From the NCBI GenBank assembly GCA_001586965.3, contig LUCW03000394.1:1-35000 (forward strand): a stretch of 35,000 nt of DNA, in the 5' to 3' direction. Under the pieces are notes generated by a model. That model searched no databases, was not told where the DNA came from, and was given only the letters and a program-made list of their open reading frames with translations. The stretch comes from Sphaeroforma sirkka. Taxonomy: Eukaryota > Opisthokonta > Ichthyosporea > Ichthyophonida. The translations under genes and the position numbers were made by a program. Below, in pieces: positions 17,604 to 27,586 of the stretch; position 1 is the first letter of the stretch, and each line of letters begins with the position of its first letter.

Positions 17604-18145
17604 TCTGATGCTTCAGAGATGGCATCATATCATCGCGCCATTCAACTTCACCATATCGCATATACCAGGAGAGACAAATGTGCTCCCGGACATGTTAAGT
17701 AGAGTACACGAGGGGACAGCGGAACAAGACGAATTCGAAATAATGTATACAGACTGCTGGCAGTTATTCCCTAGTTACTTTGAACAAGCGCAACAACACT
17801 TCGGACCGAATGACATAGATGTATTTGCGGACCCAACCAACGCTCAGCTTCCTCGGTTCTGGACGTAGGATGATGGGGAAGGAGCGTTTGCCTACGACTG
17901 GTCGATAGTCGATGGATGGATGAACCCGCCTTGGGAACAGATACACAGAATGTTGCGCAAGATACGAGCCGACGGCGCACGGGCCACAGTATGTCTAGCA
18001 TGGGTACCAAGAGCACCATGGTTCGACCTGTTCAAGCAGTTATTGCAGACAGAACCGGTGCTGGTACCACGGACACCACACGTTCCTCAAGTACGCTAAG
18101 TACGCATGTGGGAAGACACCATGGGGTCATACCGTAGTTGCACGG
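17603..18145 (+). pseudogene. RNase H end and Dam-like domain of element 3
   Basis: The 86-residue frame 17608-17868 gives the RNase H end with His-Ile-Pro-Gly-Glu-Thr-Asn-Val-Leu-Pro-Asp-Met-Leu-Ser-Arg, then Asp-Ile-Asp-Val-Phe-Ala-Asp-Pro-Thr-Asn-Ala-Gln-Leu-Pro-Arg-Phe, the opening of the extra domain. Asn-Pro-Pro-Trp is at 17923-17934. This domain is nearer to the DIRS type than those of elements 1, 2 and 4, with Leu-Pro-Arg-Phe-Trp. Broken. Confidence 0.78.
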
Positions 18146-19402
18146 GTGGGTCCTCCCAATGGGTTCAAACTGGACCCGCTGTTTTCACAGCGACTTGGTT
18201 ATGCAGAACCAAAGCATACAAAATATGTCATGTACTTAGACACAGCGCGAGAAATCTCAGTGGCAATGGCAGATGCAGAGGGTCAACCGGCGTTTGCACA
18301 AGCGATCCCGGAGGAGAAACAGCGTCGTACGCAACTCACGCAAGCGCAACACGAAAAAAGACATCATGGGGCGACGGACACAGTCCAACAACTTCGTCAG
18401 AACGGTTATGTTTGGCCAGGGGCACTTGAGTTAGCCACAGAGGTTAAGCGGCAATGTGGCACATGTTTGGGACAGGACACACTTCGTAAAGGTTTCCACC
18501 CGATGATTAGCATCGATGCACGCTACCCGTGGGACCATATTCAAGTGGACTACATTCCGATGCCTCTGGAGTCCAGACGCAAGAACAATTATATTCTTCA
18601 CGTCTTGGACATCGCTACAGGCTATTCTATCCTTCGAGCCACACCGGACATTACAAAGGAAACCACGACACAGACACTCCTAAAGTTTTTTGGCGAACAT
18701 GGCTTCCCCCGTAAAATCCAAACAGTCATGGGGAAGGAGTTCACCAACAAGATAGTGGAGCTTCTGGTCCAAGAAGTGGGGATGCTACATAAGGTGTCTC
18801 CACCATATCGACCCCCAGTGCTGGGCGCGGCAGAACGACGTCACAAGGAGATTACACGTTCTATTCGACAATGCTGTGAGGCGGTTTCCCTTCGATGGGA
18901 CGAACGCCTTCCGTTTACGATGCTATACCAGAACCTTCGGATATCCCGTCGCCATAAGAGTGCACCGTTTAGCGTGTACTTTGGCCGCCGCCATGTTCCA
19001 TTCGCCGATTTCACAGACGAGTTACCGGATTCCCAACCGATGACGAATGACACCTGGGCACAACGATTAGACCAGTTACAGGACACTATATTGCCGACCC
19101 TCCACCACATTACCAAGAAGTATACAGGCAAGCTTACGACGACATTTGACCGCCTGCATGCTCACGACTTGGTATATTTCGACGAAGGAGATGTGGTCAT
19201 GGTACGATCAGAAGGCCGAACAACGAAGGCCATGCGGCCATTGTTTGGTCCATATGTAGTCAAAGCTAGACACGGTCAACGCTATGAGTTAGCGAACAAA
19301 GATGGTTCCGCCCCACCAGAATTCAAAGACAAACCGGTACTGGTAGAACTCCTCCGTTTAGTGCATAGACACATAGACCCACCAATTAACGAAGACTTAT
19401 GA
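18146..19402 (+). pseudogene. Integrase of element 3
   Basis: A 418-residue frame. Zinc region at about residues 68-108 (His-Glu-Lys-Arg-His-His...Cys-Gly-Thr-Cys). The DDE core starts with Ile-Gln-Val-Asp-Tyr-Ile near residue 133 and runs past Ser-Pro-Pro-Tyr-Arg-Pro-Pro near residue 220, the strand-helix after the last acidic block. The C-terminal domain has Phe-Asp-Glu-Gly-Asp-Val-Val-Met-Val and Leu-Phe-Gly-Pro-Tyr-Val-Val near residues 350-375. It would join cDNA to host DNA. The first Met shown is not necessarily the family's start; pol is a polyprotein. Confidence 0.87.
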
Positions 19403-19602
19403 ACCGAAGGAGGGGTTGAGTTTCGCCATATTATCACACACCGTACAAATGATGAGACGGGGAAACTGGATTACCTGGTGAGATGGCGATAAGGCGAACC
19501 AACGTGGGAAACAGCAGAAGCTTTTGATGATGCCAACGATATCGCGGCCTACCACAAAGCTTCGCAGACACGGACACGTAAACGCCAACGCGCACAAATT
19601 TA
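19403..19602 (+). pseudogene. Chromodomain at the end of INT, element 3
   Basis: Right after INT: Ile-Ile-Thr-His-Arg...Tyr-Leu-Val-Arg-Trp-Arg, then Pro-Thr-Trp-Glu-Thr-Ala-Glu-Ala-Phe, a helix and a basic end (Arg-Thr-Arg-Lys-Arg-Gln-Arg). The YLVRW and PTWE blocks are classic chromodomain signs, which places element 3 with the chromoviruses. Chromodomains read histone marks and steer integration to heterochromatin. Part of a broken element. Confidence 0.78.
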
Positions 19603-19608
19603 ATGATA

Positions 19609-19820
19609 GCTCTTTGGCGACCATTCGGTCGAACGGTACGCTCGAACCGTGATTTTCGAGCCCTCTGGCTCTCAGAGGTTAAATGCCAGCGCACTGCTCT
19701 AGCTCTCGGAGGATAACTGCCAGCACACTGCTCTAGCTCTCAAAGAATAAATGCCAGCACATAAGGTACTATGTTATTCTCATCATCTCTGAAACTGGCA
19801 CACTGCTTTGTTCAGTGCTT
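19609..19820 (+). repeat. LTR-like sequence of element 3, right arm
   Basis: From about 19672 it carries the GCTCTAGCTCTC and ATGCCAGCACA units and then GTTATTCTCATCATCTCTG to GTTCAGTGC, the inverted partner of 16867-17022. The first 60 bases (TTTGGCGACCATTCGGTCG) have no partner. The true LTR start was not settled. Confidence 0.65.
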
Positions 19821-19966
19821 CAGTTTGAATCGGTTTAGTTACGAACAAACACATCCGATGACATAACAGACATTATTGCGCTCGATCAAACTACAAATAC
19901 GTTCACTACACGCGATTTACCTACCAATCCACGCGATTTACCCACCAATCGATGCCATTTTGAACA
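19821..19966 (-). repeat. Start of LTR5 (partial), element 5
   Basis: On the minus strand the LTR starts TGTTCAAAATGGCATCG at 19966, right after the G-rich tract AGGGAGGGGGACGT. It runs to about 19821, where element 3 begins. It contains a duplicated GGTAAATCGCGTG motif (about 19915-19947). Related boundaries occur at 33889, 32697 and, weakly, near 24221. Confidence 0.65.
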
Positions 19967-19985
19967 ACGTCCCCCTCCCTGAGGA
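19967..19985 (-). promoter_or_regulatory. Polypurine tract of element 5
   Basis: The minus strand reads CAGGGAGGGGGACGT immediately before TGTTCA. The same arrangement occurs at 33890-33912 and, as a partial copy, at 32698-32712, in each case next to an LTR5-family start. Confidence 0.65.
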
Positions 19986-20169
19986 GGGATAACGTTGAGA
20001 TACAGTTATCTAGCGTATACTTACTACATGATGACCGCGACAAAGTGGTCTTCGATAATGCAGGGACAGTACTTTGAGCTGGTTCCGGTGGCGGGTCAGT
20101 TCCTTACCCGTAAGGTTTTCGCGGATCGTATCTCGACGAAATTCGTCCAAGGCCATAACTGTGTAGGGG

Positions 20170-21080
20170 CTGACCTACACAGGGTGACCTGGTACCGGGT
20201 GGGAGGTCATGTACACGACCTGTTGTCCCACTCGAAAGAAAGGGACGTCTAGGCGGTTCTTATCTGCGGCTGCTTTCTGGGAGGCCTGCGCGTGTTGGGA
20301 CATGGCCTCGCTGAAGACGAGGGCAACCATGTCTGACGCTCTAGCTTTCGATTCAGGAGGTCGGGGACCCAAATACGGCTGTCCAGTGCCTTTTGTATAA
20401 GGTGCCTCGTCCAACACTGACGATACAAGACCGTAATATTACTGGGCAAAAGCATGTTCCAGACGTGCCCAGGACACCTGTGTGGTGGACATCTTGGATT
20501 TGTAAATTCATGCCTTCAGTACCTTGATCATTGCCCTGGTGATGAACAACAGTAACAAAATGCGGTCGAATACCTTCATCTGCGCAAAAATCCTTAAATA
20601 ACCGCAGTGACTTTGGTCGGAGAGCCCCAAGGAAAGATTTGCTCACATAAAAAGTCAATGTATGCCGAGCCATACTTGTCGCTCATAGGGCGAACAAAGA
20701 TCATTTCTGTGGTCGCGCAGAAGGTAAGGGAAATCATGACTTTGTCGTCGGGTGCTTCGGGCACATCTGCGAAATTAACATCGATGGGGCTGAAAGGGAC
20801 TTGCATCCGAAGAGATTGCTGAAGCAAGCCACGTTCCTTGCACGGTCGAGACGCGAATTCTTGATACGTGGGCTAGCTCTTGATGACTGCCCGGACGACC
20901 GTCGCAAGCCAGTTCAACCGTAGAGGAAGGACATGGCTCTTGTCACCCTGGGCATGCCCGCGTGCATATATATACTTCGTGAACGGCCTCAACGATCGAG
21001 TGTATATAGGGCCATGGCAATAACTGGCCGCGGTACGTGTGGAGAGCATCGCCGACCATCGCTGCCACCTTGACATACTG
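20170..21080 (-). pseudogene. Integrase region of element 5
   Basis: The frame 20594-20827 carries Ile-Asp-Val-Asn-Phe-Ala-Asp and the Met-Ile-Ser-Leu-Thr-Phe-Cys-Ala strand of an INT core. The frame 20353-20673 carries Phe-Lys-Asp-Phe-Cys-Ala-Asp-Glu-Gly-Ile and Gly-Asn-Asp-Gln-Gly-Thr-Glu-Gly-Met, and 20175-20417 carries Val-Gly-Gln-Gln-Val-Val-Tyr of the C-terminal domain. A zinc-region trace lies near 20940-21060. Broken in many places. Confidence 0.7.
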
Positions 21081-21167
21081 ACAGTCAGTCTTGGACTGCA
21101 ACGCTGGAGGGTTCACTGGCGGGTGTGACGAGCTCAGTGGCGGAGTCGTCGCGGGCTACTTCCCCTA

Positions 21168-23184
21168 GTAGTGATCAAGAGTCAACGCCCCTGTAGTGTA
21201 TGTTCACTGAAGGATCACCGAATATCTCTTTCTTATCATCCCTCATGATAAGTTGGCGTGAAATCGACGCGCTCGAATCAGGATTTTCGGCTGGGGCTGG
21301 GGGGGTAGGGGAAGCGTGAATTTGGGCGTGTCATATGTCTCTGTAAACTCATCCACCGGTCACATAGTGGGTGTTGTAAAGTTTTAGTCGAGGGGGTGAG
21401 AGGACGCGGCGTGTGTGATATGCAGGCCATCGAGTCCCAGAAACCTGTGGGGCACACAAATGGTTCAGAAGTATACTCGATTCGGTGGATGAGGGTGAAT
21501 CCCCAAATAGGTGGTCCTATCAGTTTGTAACCATGACGTAAGATGAAACCCAGAACAGGGGGATCGCAATGGGAAATGCTAGGAGATAGGCTGGCATGAG
21601 TGCAAACCAGTCAGCTTTCGGCATGTATGGACAACAAACCGTATTACCCCGGCTCGGTGAGCGTTGACCGTGAGAATGACTCGTTCAACGGTCGTACTAA
21701 GGTGGGTTACTTCACACGTCGAGGAAGGCTCACGACAAAGAAAAGACGCCCCTGTTGTGCGTGATTGAGTAAAGAAGATCATCTACTGGTTTCCTGGACA
21801 AGCATATCCATCTGCATCTTGTGGTCCTTATACGGGGTCAGCGTGCCGGAACCACTCCGCCGCCAGCATATATTCCGTGGTGCCAAACTGATGCGCTATG
21901 GTGAATTTCTCTGGTGTACGGGCCAACCCATCTCTACTGACGGCGTATCGACTGTTCCATTTTCTTTCGCTCGAAGATGGACGATCACGATATCGAGGTC
22001 ATGACGGGCTTACTGCCATCCTTGCTGGCGACGACCACGGGAATTTTTTTCTCGAACATATCTTGCATCCATCGTGTAAGAGTGCTTGGTGATCAGTGTG
22101 GGCCTCGAGGGGAAGAGTCGAGCGTCTGATAACACACCAATACCGCTTGGTACGAAATACTCCCGCTAACCACTCTGTAGTGATCAAGAGTCAACGCCCC
22201 TGTAGTGTATGTTCACTGAAGGATCACCGAATATCTCTTTCTTATCATCCCTCATGATAAGTTGGCGTGAAATCGACGCGCTCGAATCAGGATTTTCGGC
22301 TGGGGCTGGGGGTAGGGGAAGCGTGAATTTGGGCGTGTCATATGTCTCTGTAAACTCATCCACCGGTCACATAGTGGGTGTTGTAAAGTTTTAGTCGAGG
22401 GGTGAGAGGACGCGGCGTGTGTGATATGCAGGCCATCGAGTCCCAGAAACCTGTGGGGCACACAAATGGTTCAGAAGTATACTCGATTCGGTGGATGAGG
22501 GTGAATCCCCAAATAGGTGGTCCTATCAGTTTGTAACCATGACGTAAGATGAAACCCAGAACAGGGGGGATCGCAATGGGAAATGCTAGGAGATAGGCTG
22601 GCATGAGTGCAAACCAGTCAGCTTTCGGCATGTATGGACAACAAACCGTATTACCCCGGCTCGGTGAGCGTTGACCGTGAGAATGACTCGTTCAACGGTC
22701 GTACTAAGGTGGGTTACTTCACACGTCGAGGAAGGCTCACGACAAAGAAAAGACGCCCCTGTTGTGCGTGATTGAGTAAAGAAGATCATCTACTGGTTTC
22801 CTGGACAAGCATATCCATCTGCATCTTGTGGTCCTTATACGGGGTCAGCGTGCCGGAACCACTCCGCCGCCAGCATATATTCCGTGGTGCCAAACTGATG
22901 CGCTATGGTGAATTTCTCTGGTGTACGGGCCAACCCATCTCTCTACTGACGGCGTATCGACTGTTCCATTTTCTTTCGCTCGAAGATGGACGATCACGAT
23001 ATCGAGGTCATGACGGGCTTACTGCCATCCTTGCTGGCGACGACCACGGGAATTTTTTTCTCGAACATATCTTGCATCCATCGTGTAAGAGTGCTTGGTG
23101 ATCAGTGTGGGCCTCGAGGGGAAGAGTCGAGCGTCTGATAACACACCAATACCGCTTGGTACGAAATACTCCCGCTAACCACTC
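21168..23184. repeat. 1009-bp tandem duplication in element 5
   Basis: Copy 1 is about 21168-22176, copy 2 about 22177-23184. Both start GTAGTGATCAAGAGTCAACG and end CCCGCTAACCACTC. By eye they differ mainly by a few small length changes in G runs and CT repeats, so identity is above 99%. The duplication is far younger than the element it lies in. Each copy encodes an RNase H trace (Thr-Asp-His-Gln-Ala-Leu-Leu-His) on the minus strand. Confidence 0.94.
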
Positions 23185-23490
23185 CTTGTCCGTCACGTGG
23201 TAGTTACATTGTGCCGACGAAAGCCGAGACTAGATAGAAGGCCACAGGTTCAAGCTATCCATCGCGTCGGACATATAGGTACCCGCCTACGTCAAAACAA
23301 TTCACACGCGTCGAAATACAAGGCGAGTTGTTCGTGTGCCAGTGGTTTGGCTAACACGGTACGTGAGGCTAAGCGCGCGTTGAACGTGTCAAACGCAGTC
23401 TGCTGTGCATCAGTGCAATGAAATGTAGTGTCTTTCTTGAGAAAAGCAGAACAGTGGAGAAGCCTTGTACATTATCTTCCAGTAAGCTAC
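21990..23490 (-). pseudogene. RNase H region of element 5 (partly duplicated)
   Basis: Minus strand: a Cys-Thr-Asp-Ala-Gln-Gln-Thr-Ala-Phe-Asp-like RT-to-RNase H linker near 23400 and Tyr-Phe-Asp-Ala-Cys near 23290. Then comes the frame 23008-23196, with Lys-Glu-Trp-Leu-Ala-Gly-Val-Phe and Ala-His-Thr-Asp-His-Gln-Ala-Leu-Leu. The latter repeats at 21999-22187 because of the tandem duplication. Broken. Confidence 0.65.
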
Positions 23491-24100
23491 TGTATGATAC
23501 TATAATTTGGTGAGATCCAGGTCAGTAGAGTGGGGTAAGTTATTGAAAGCTGATAGACATTCATCGGTAATAGAATCACCCTTGAAATCTAAACGGCGTC
23601 CCAATATTGTAACTGTCCGTCTGGAAAAAAGCAATTTGGCACTTGTGTAGTCCAAGTTGGATTTCACACCGGCGTCAGCGTTGGAGAACTGCGAGTAGGG
23701 CGTCCCAATGTTTCTCGACAGTGTCAGCAGCGATGACAATATCATCGATATGCCAAGTAACACAACCCAGGGAGAAAAAAACCTCTGCCATTGCCTTACA
23801 TCTTGAAACCGCTAAGAAGCTCCGCGAATGTTGAACGGTATGCTCAGGTATGAATATCGTCCCCAGGGGGTAGTGAATGTGAGGATCTTGTTAGTGTCCT
23901 TGTCAACGCAGAGCTGATTGAATTCATACTCACAGTCAAGAACGGATACCCATGGCTTACCGACGACGAACTTGTACATTTCGATTTCTGTGGGGATGGG
24001 AAAGGGCTCTGAGTCGATGGTCTCTCTCCATCGGTTGAAGTTGGTAGAAAATCGCCAGTCGTATCGAGGCCTTCCGGAGCGGTGTGGTATATACTCAATA
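23491..24100 (-). pseudogene. Reverse transcriptase region of element 5
   Basis: On the minus strand the RT palm can be followed. It has a Thr-Pro-Trp-Gly-Arg-Tyr-Ser-Tyr-Leu-Ser-Ile-Pro-Phe block near 23840-23890, matching the TPWG...MPFG region of Ty3/gypsy RTs, and the catalytic Trp-His-Ile-Asp-Asp-Ile at 23739-23756. The reading is spread over several frames. Broken. Confidence 0.7.
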
Positions 24101-24221
24101 GGGGTTATTTAGAGTTTATTTTAAGAATTGGGCATAAACCCAGTTTAGGGTTTACGATCCAAATTAGGAACATGACCCGATGAACCAAGAGATAATCAGT
24201 TATTATTCAATAAATAATTAA
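24101..24221 (-). repeat. Divergent LTR5-family piece
   Basis: It aligns loosely with 33720-33889 (shared CCCTAAAC..AGTTTA-like stretch, AT-rich tail). The sequence to its right (24222-24290) aligns with the internal side of the LTR5 boundary at 33890-33960 and 19985-20035 (shared GCTGAGATATAGAT-like block). It ends the RT of element 5 abruptly, so it is probably a separate insertion. Confidence 0.5.
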
Positions 24222-24901
24222 CGACTAACCTCTGTAGAAGGGAGTACGCTGAGATATAGATATTGACGCGTATTCACCACAGCGGACGCGATTTAGACAC
24301 AGAATTCTTCCACGTCTTAATGTTCGCCTGTCATCTATCAGACGCGTCGGTCTCCTTTCAGATGATACCACGAGAAATTAGCTCATAGAGAATTTTCGTG
24401 CATGTGGCGAGTATTTCAGAAGTTTCTAGGATCGTGTATGCTGTATGACCACACCGTTTGAGCTATGGTGCGCTATCTTTGAGGGTGAACTTGAGAAGAG
24501 CAAACAAAGCTTAGCAAGCAAAACGATAATTCTTGGGGTCAAAAGCGCAAGCATGGAATACCGCAAAAGTTTCATTTACTTCCTGGGCAGTCTTGCTGGC
24601 TGCCATGCCAAAGTTGCGGAATCCAATAACACCAAACCCTTCTCCGTAGTCCATAACTCGAATCATTCTCGGATACGCATCTGCATCCTCTCCGGCAAAC
24701 TAGATCAATATTTTGCAGAATGCCTGGCCGGCCGGGTAAGTACATACGCTTGTTTGCAGTGAGCGTTTGTTGTATAGGCGGTCAGAGTCAACACTGAAGC
24801 CCACACAGGCACACCGCTTCTAGGAATTGGCCGTCCATGTTGAATGCTCCTGCTCATCGCAATGAGCGGTCAAGGTATGGAAGCCCATCAACCACTATAG
24901 A
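24222..24901. other. Unassigned DNA between an LTR5 piece and element 4
   Basis: About 680 bp. Two overlapping open frames compete: plus 24445-24762 (105 codons) and minus 24511-24699 (62 codons, with FGMAASKTAQEVNETFAVFH). The minus frame looks more protein-like but no family is recognised. The 24222-24290 part looks like the 3' internal end of an LTR5-family element. A GGGTAAGT at 24734 would suit a splice donor for the plus frame, but nothing else supports a gene. Confidence 0.4.
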
Positions 24902-25660
24902 TGTAAATATCGGTCTCTTAAGGCGGTATAAACGTCTTAGAGCTACTAAACGTAATAAAATCTTAAAGTCTTTTAATAAGTCTTTTAAGTATACGAATTT
25001 TAGTCTGTTAATAAAGTTAGGTATGCCTCATAGAAATCAGCAATACTCTGGGGGATTGTAAGGCTGAGACATTGCCTATATATCATCCTCCCAGTACTGA
25101 TTTCGCCAAAGGGATTTTATTTATGTTTTCGTTATCGTTATCGCCGAAACTAGCATTACTTGTTTCGTCGCACGAAATACTAAAACTAGTAAAATCCTAT
25201 CTTTAGAAAAAAAGTAAAAACGAAAAGAAATACCCTTGATGTCCTTAGTTATTGTCTTAACCAATAACTGGCCACTTATCAAGAATTACCGACTTGCCAT
25301 CATCAGATTGGCATATCTGGTTGGCTGAGCGGAGGTCAAACTAGGTAACCATTAAGGGTCCCTAGAAACCTATGTTCGGTTGAGCCATCTCGCATCCAAA
25401 GTATTCAGATGTATATTTTGGAGTGTTTATCTAGGTCTCTTAATAGACCTACTCCAAATATACTCTTTGGCCCTTTTTCACAGTCCCTTTAATGGGTCAG
25501 GGCCAAAATATCTGATTTGTAAAATGGAAAAGGTACTTCTAAATAGAACCGTTAAAAACCATTTAATACACGTGCTTCTAATAGTACGTTTATAATTTAC
25601 GTACTGCTTAAGAGTACGTTTATCGACATAAGAGTCTAATGTGGAGGCCCGGCTATTACA
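24902..25660 (-). repeat. LTR4, 3' LTR of element 4 (759 bp)
   Basis: Minus strand start TGTAATAGCCGGGCCTCC at 25660, end CGATATTTACA at 24902. Ends resemble LTR1 and LTR2 (TGTA...TTTACA), and the GGCCTCC near the start is shared with LTR1. It is preceded by a GGGTGGGGGCTG tract (minus strand, 25661-25672). Confidence 0.92.
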
Positions 25661-26019
25661 CAGCCCCCACCCAGTTTTGAAATCCAAGAGAGGCTAGTTG
25701 CTCACTCAAGCTGATTTTGGATTTGCAAAGCGAGAAAGGAAAAACGGGTCGAAAACATTAAGTAGCATAACATATAGTTAATGTTTCTGAGGCGGAGAAG
25801 TTAAGCGTTCTCGGTCACCCTGTGAGTTTTGAACTTAGGTCCAGTGGGTCCGTGGTGGTCGACTGGACGTTTCTTACGCTTCAGTGTCTTTGGGACGTAT
25901 GAAGGATGAGCATTAAAGCTCGGGATAAATGCTGTAGGTGGGTAAGTTTTAACTTCCGTACCTTCAGATGTTGGGAACATGCTGTCTTTATCAGCTTGTG
26001 ACTTATGTAGGCGTTTACG
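25661..26019 (-). pseudogene. Basic tail and 3' end of element 4
   Basis: Minus strand after the INT frame: Arg-Lys-Arg-Leu-His-Lys-Ser, a Pro-rich stretch and a Lys-Arg-Lys-Lys-Arg-like end near 25860-25880, matching the tails of elements 1 and 2. The last 100 bases up to the polypurine tract are non-coding. Confidence 0.62.
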
Positions 26020-26943
26020 TCATTTTCTATTAAAGTCTTTTAAATAGTCTTGATTGTCAAAAGCGTCTGAAGTTAACTCAGCGATCGTACCGTCTATAAA
26101 GCGTGTACGATAGTATGTGTAACCTCCCTTATCCGTTCTCCATATTATGTCCTTAAATTCAGAACGATCAAGAGGGGTATTAGAGTCATGTTTTCTTGCG
26201 AGTATAATCTCAGTAGTCGGAAAACGACTTGTGCCTATATTAAGCGCACTAGAACCATCGGGGTTATTAAACTCGTACGTTCCGCTTTTGTTGTCTGCTA
26301 CTGAGATTATATATGGACCTATCCATTTAGATGTTAATACAGTAGCATCAGAGTTGCGTTGACGGATGTTAACTCTGTCACCAACCTGATACTCTGCTAT
26401 CTTCTTGGTAGTGTTCCATCTGTTTTGCCTTTTGAATAAGGCTATATTACGTGTTTCTCGCAAGCAAGGGTATACAGCGTCATGTATACGTTGTACCTTT
26501 TCTGACCATGGTAACTCATAGCGATCAGGTTCATCCTTGTTATAGGGTATTTGTAACTCACTATATCTGTCACGAAAATAGTGAGCGGGTGTAGTTCCTG
26601 TAACCGGATCAGCACACTCGTTCATTTGTGTTTGTACCCATTTAAGATGGTACGGCCAATCATCTGCATCATCCGTTAATGCAGTGCGTAAGAAGAACTT
26701 AAGTCTTATATGGCGCGTATCATTTGCGCCGTGCGTTTGTGGTTTATATGGCACACCTCTCTTATGGCACATGCCTGATACGAGTACTAATGATTCCATA
26801 ATGTCATCACAGAACTCGCTACCGTTATCAGAGCACATAATACCTGGCCACCCGTGGTCAGCAAAGACTTGGCAACATAATTCTGCCACGATCTGCGTAC
26901 TTTTATCCTTAAGGGGGTAAAGCAAGTTAAACCGTGACGCCAC
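26020..26943 (-). pseudogene. INT core, C-terminal domain and chromodomain-like tail, element 4
   Basis: A 307-residue frame. It starts in the core (Arg-Phe-Asn-Leu-Leu-Tyr), passes Cys-Ser-Asp-Asn-Gly-Ser-Glu-Phe near residue 38, where the second Asp and the Glu region of DDE integrases lie, then RGVPYKPQTHGAN and a Trp-Pro-Tyr-His-Leu helix. C-terminal domain at about residues 165-235 (Trp-Ile-Gly-Pro-Tyr-Ile-Ile-Ser). The last 50 residues (Tyr-Tyr-Arg-Thr-Arg-Phe-Ile-Asp-Gly-Thr...Leu-Thr-Ser-Asp-Ala-Phe) are the chromodomain-like part. Part of a broken element. Confidence 0.86.
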
Positions 26944-27004
26944 ATCAAAGAAGTGGCATACGTAACGGTCGCCTGTGTGCTCGGACGTAGGCAGGTCAAC
27001 CAGA

Positions 27005-27586
27005 TCAATGATGACCCTGCGCCATGGAACATCTTACACTCTTAAGCGGTGCGAACCCATAGCGCTTGATCTGATTGAGATCACAGTCTGTGCATGACTG
27101 ATATGCTTTGTCAACTAGAGTTGCCAACTTGGGATGCGCTATCCCATTTCGTTTAGCATCTTTAAGTGCTTCTACTACGTTCTGGTGCTTCAGCTTATGA
27201 TTTTGCATCAGCCAAGAGAGACTGTTATCATCATTCTGTTCTTCCAGTATAAAGGTAGGGTGTTGAGAATCCACTTGCGTGTTCTCTACGTCTGTTGTGT
27301 TCACAGACTCCTCTCTTCCTTTTGCATGTGCACCTTTAGTGCGTTCATATAGATATGCTACACTTGACTTGTTTAATAGTCGTAATATGTGTGCATGTAA
27401 ATCAGGGTTCTCGTTCACGAGTCCCTTTAGAAAGAGTATCTTAAAGACTTCGGGCTTGGACTTTATGATATTAAATAAAGTCCTAGCTAGAGACTGACGC
27501 TTCTCAACAGTGTAGTCAGTAGTAGATTGTATTTCTTGTGCACAAACTTCACGTGTCGTGTCGTCTTTGAACTGGTTAACGTTCAA
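27005..27586 (-). pseudogene. INT N-terminal and zinc region, element 4
   Basis: A 193-residue frame. The first 120 residues form a linker rich in Lys, Glu, Asn and Thr. The zinc region follows: His-Lys-Leu-Lys-His near residue 137 and Cys-Thr-Asp-Cys-Asp-Leu-Asn-Gln-Ile-Lys-Arg-Tyr-Gly near residue 170. The same CysxxCys...IKRYG block is in elements 1, 1b and 2. It directly precedes the INT core. Confidence 0.8.

Larger units (their letters stand above)
16867..19820 (+). mobile_element. Element 3: two-armed, inverted Ty3-like chromodomain element
   Basis: From a centre near 17600 two arms run outward. The right arm (plus strand) holds part of RNase H, a Dam-like domain, INT, a chromodomain and LTR-like repeats. 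The left arm (minus strand) holds another part of RNase H followed directly by LTR-like repeats. The outer parts (16867-17022 and about 19672-19820) are inverted copies of each other. This is not the family's normal plan; it could come from self-integration, template switching or a later inversion. Broken, with a handful of breaks in the right arm. It is a different family from elements 1, 2 and 4. Confidence 0.75.
19821..24100 (-). mobile_element. Element 5: strongly decayed Ty3/gypsy-like element
   Basis: On the minus strand, from right to left: RT (about 24090-23490), RNase H (from about 23480), a long decayed middle that includes a 1009-bp tandem duplication, INT (about 20900-20170), a polypurine tract and the start of an LTR (19966 downward). 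Breaks are numerous, well over ten. No long frame is left. The RT and INT blocks are unlike those of elements 1-4, so this is a further family and probably the oldest insertion here. Confidence 0.75.

Noticed and set aside
16867-19820. Inverted-end element as a Polinton, DIRS or cut-and-paste DNA transposon
   Set aside because: The contents are RNase H, DDE integrase and chromodomain of Ty3/gypsy type, with no polymerase B, tyrosine recombinase or transposase. The inverted ends are explained by the two-armed arrangement.
24445-24762. Plus-strand 105-aa frame with a GTAAGT splice donor as a host exon
   Set aside because: It overlaps a competing minus frame, and no partner exon, branch point or homology is visible.
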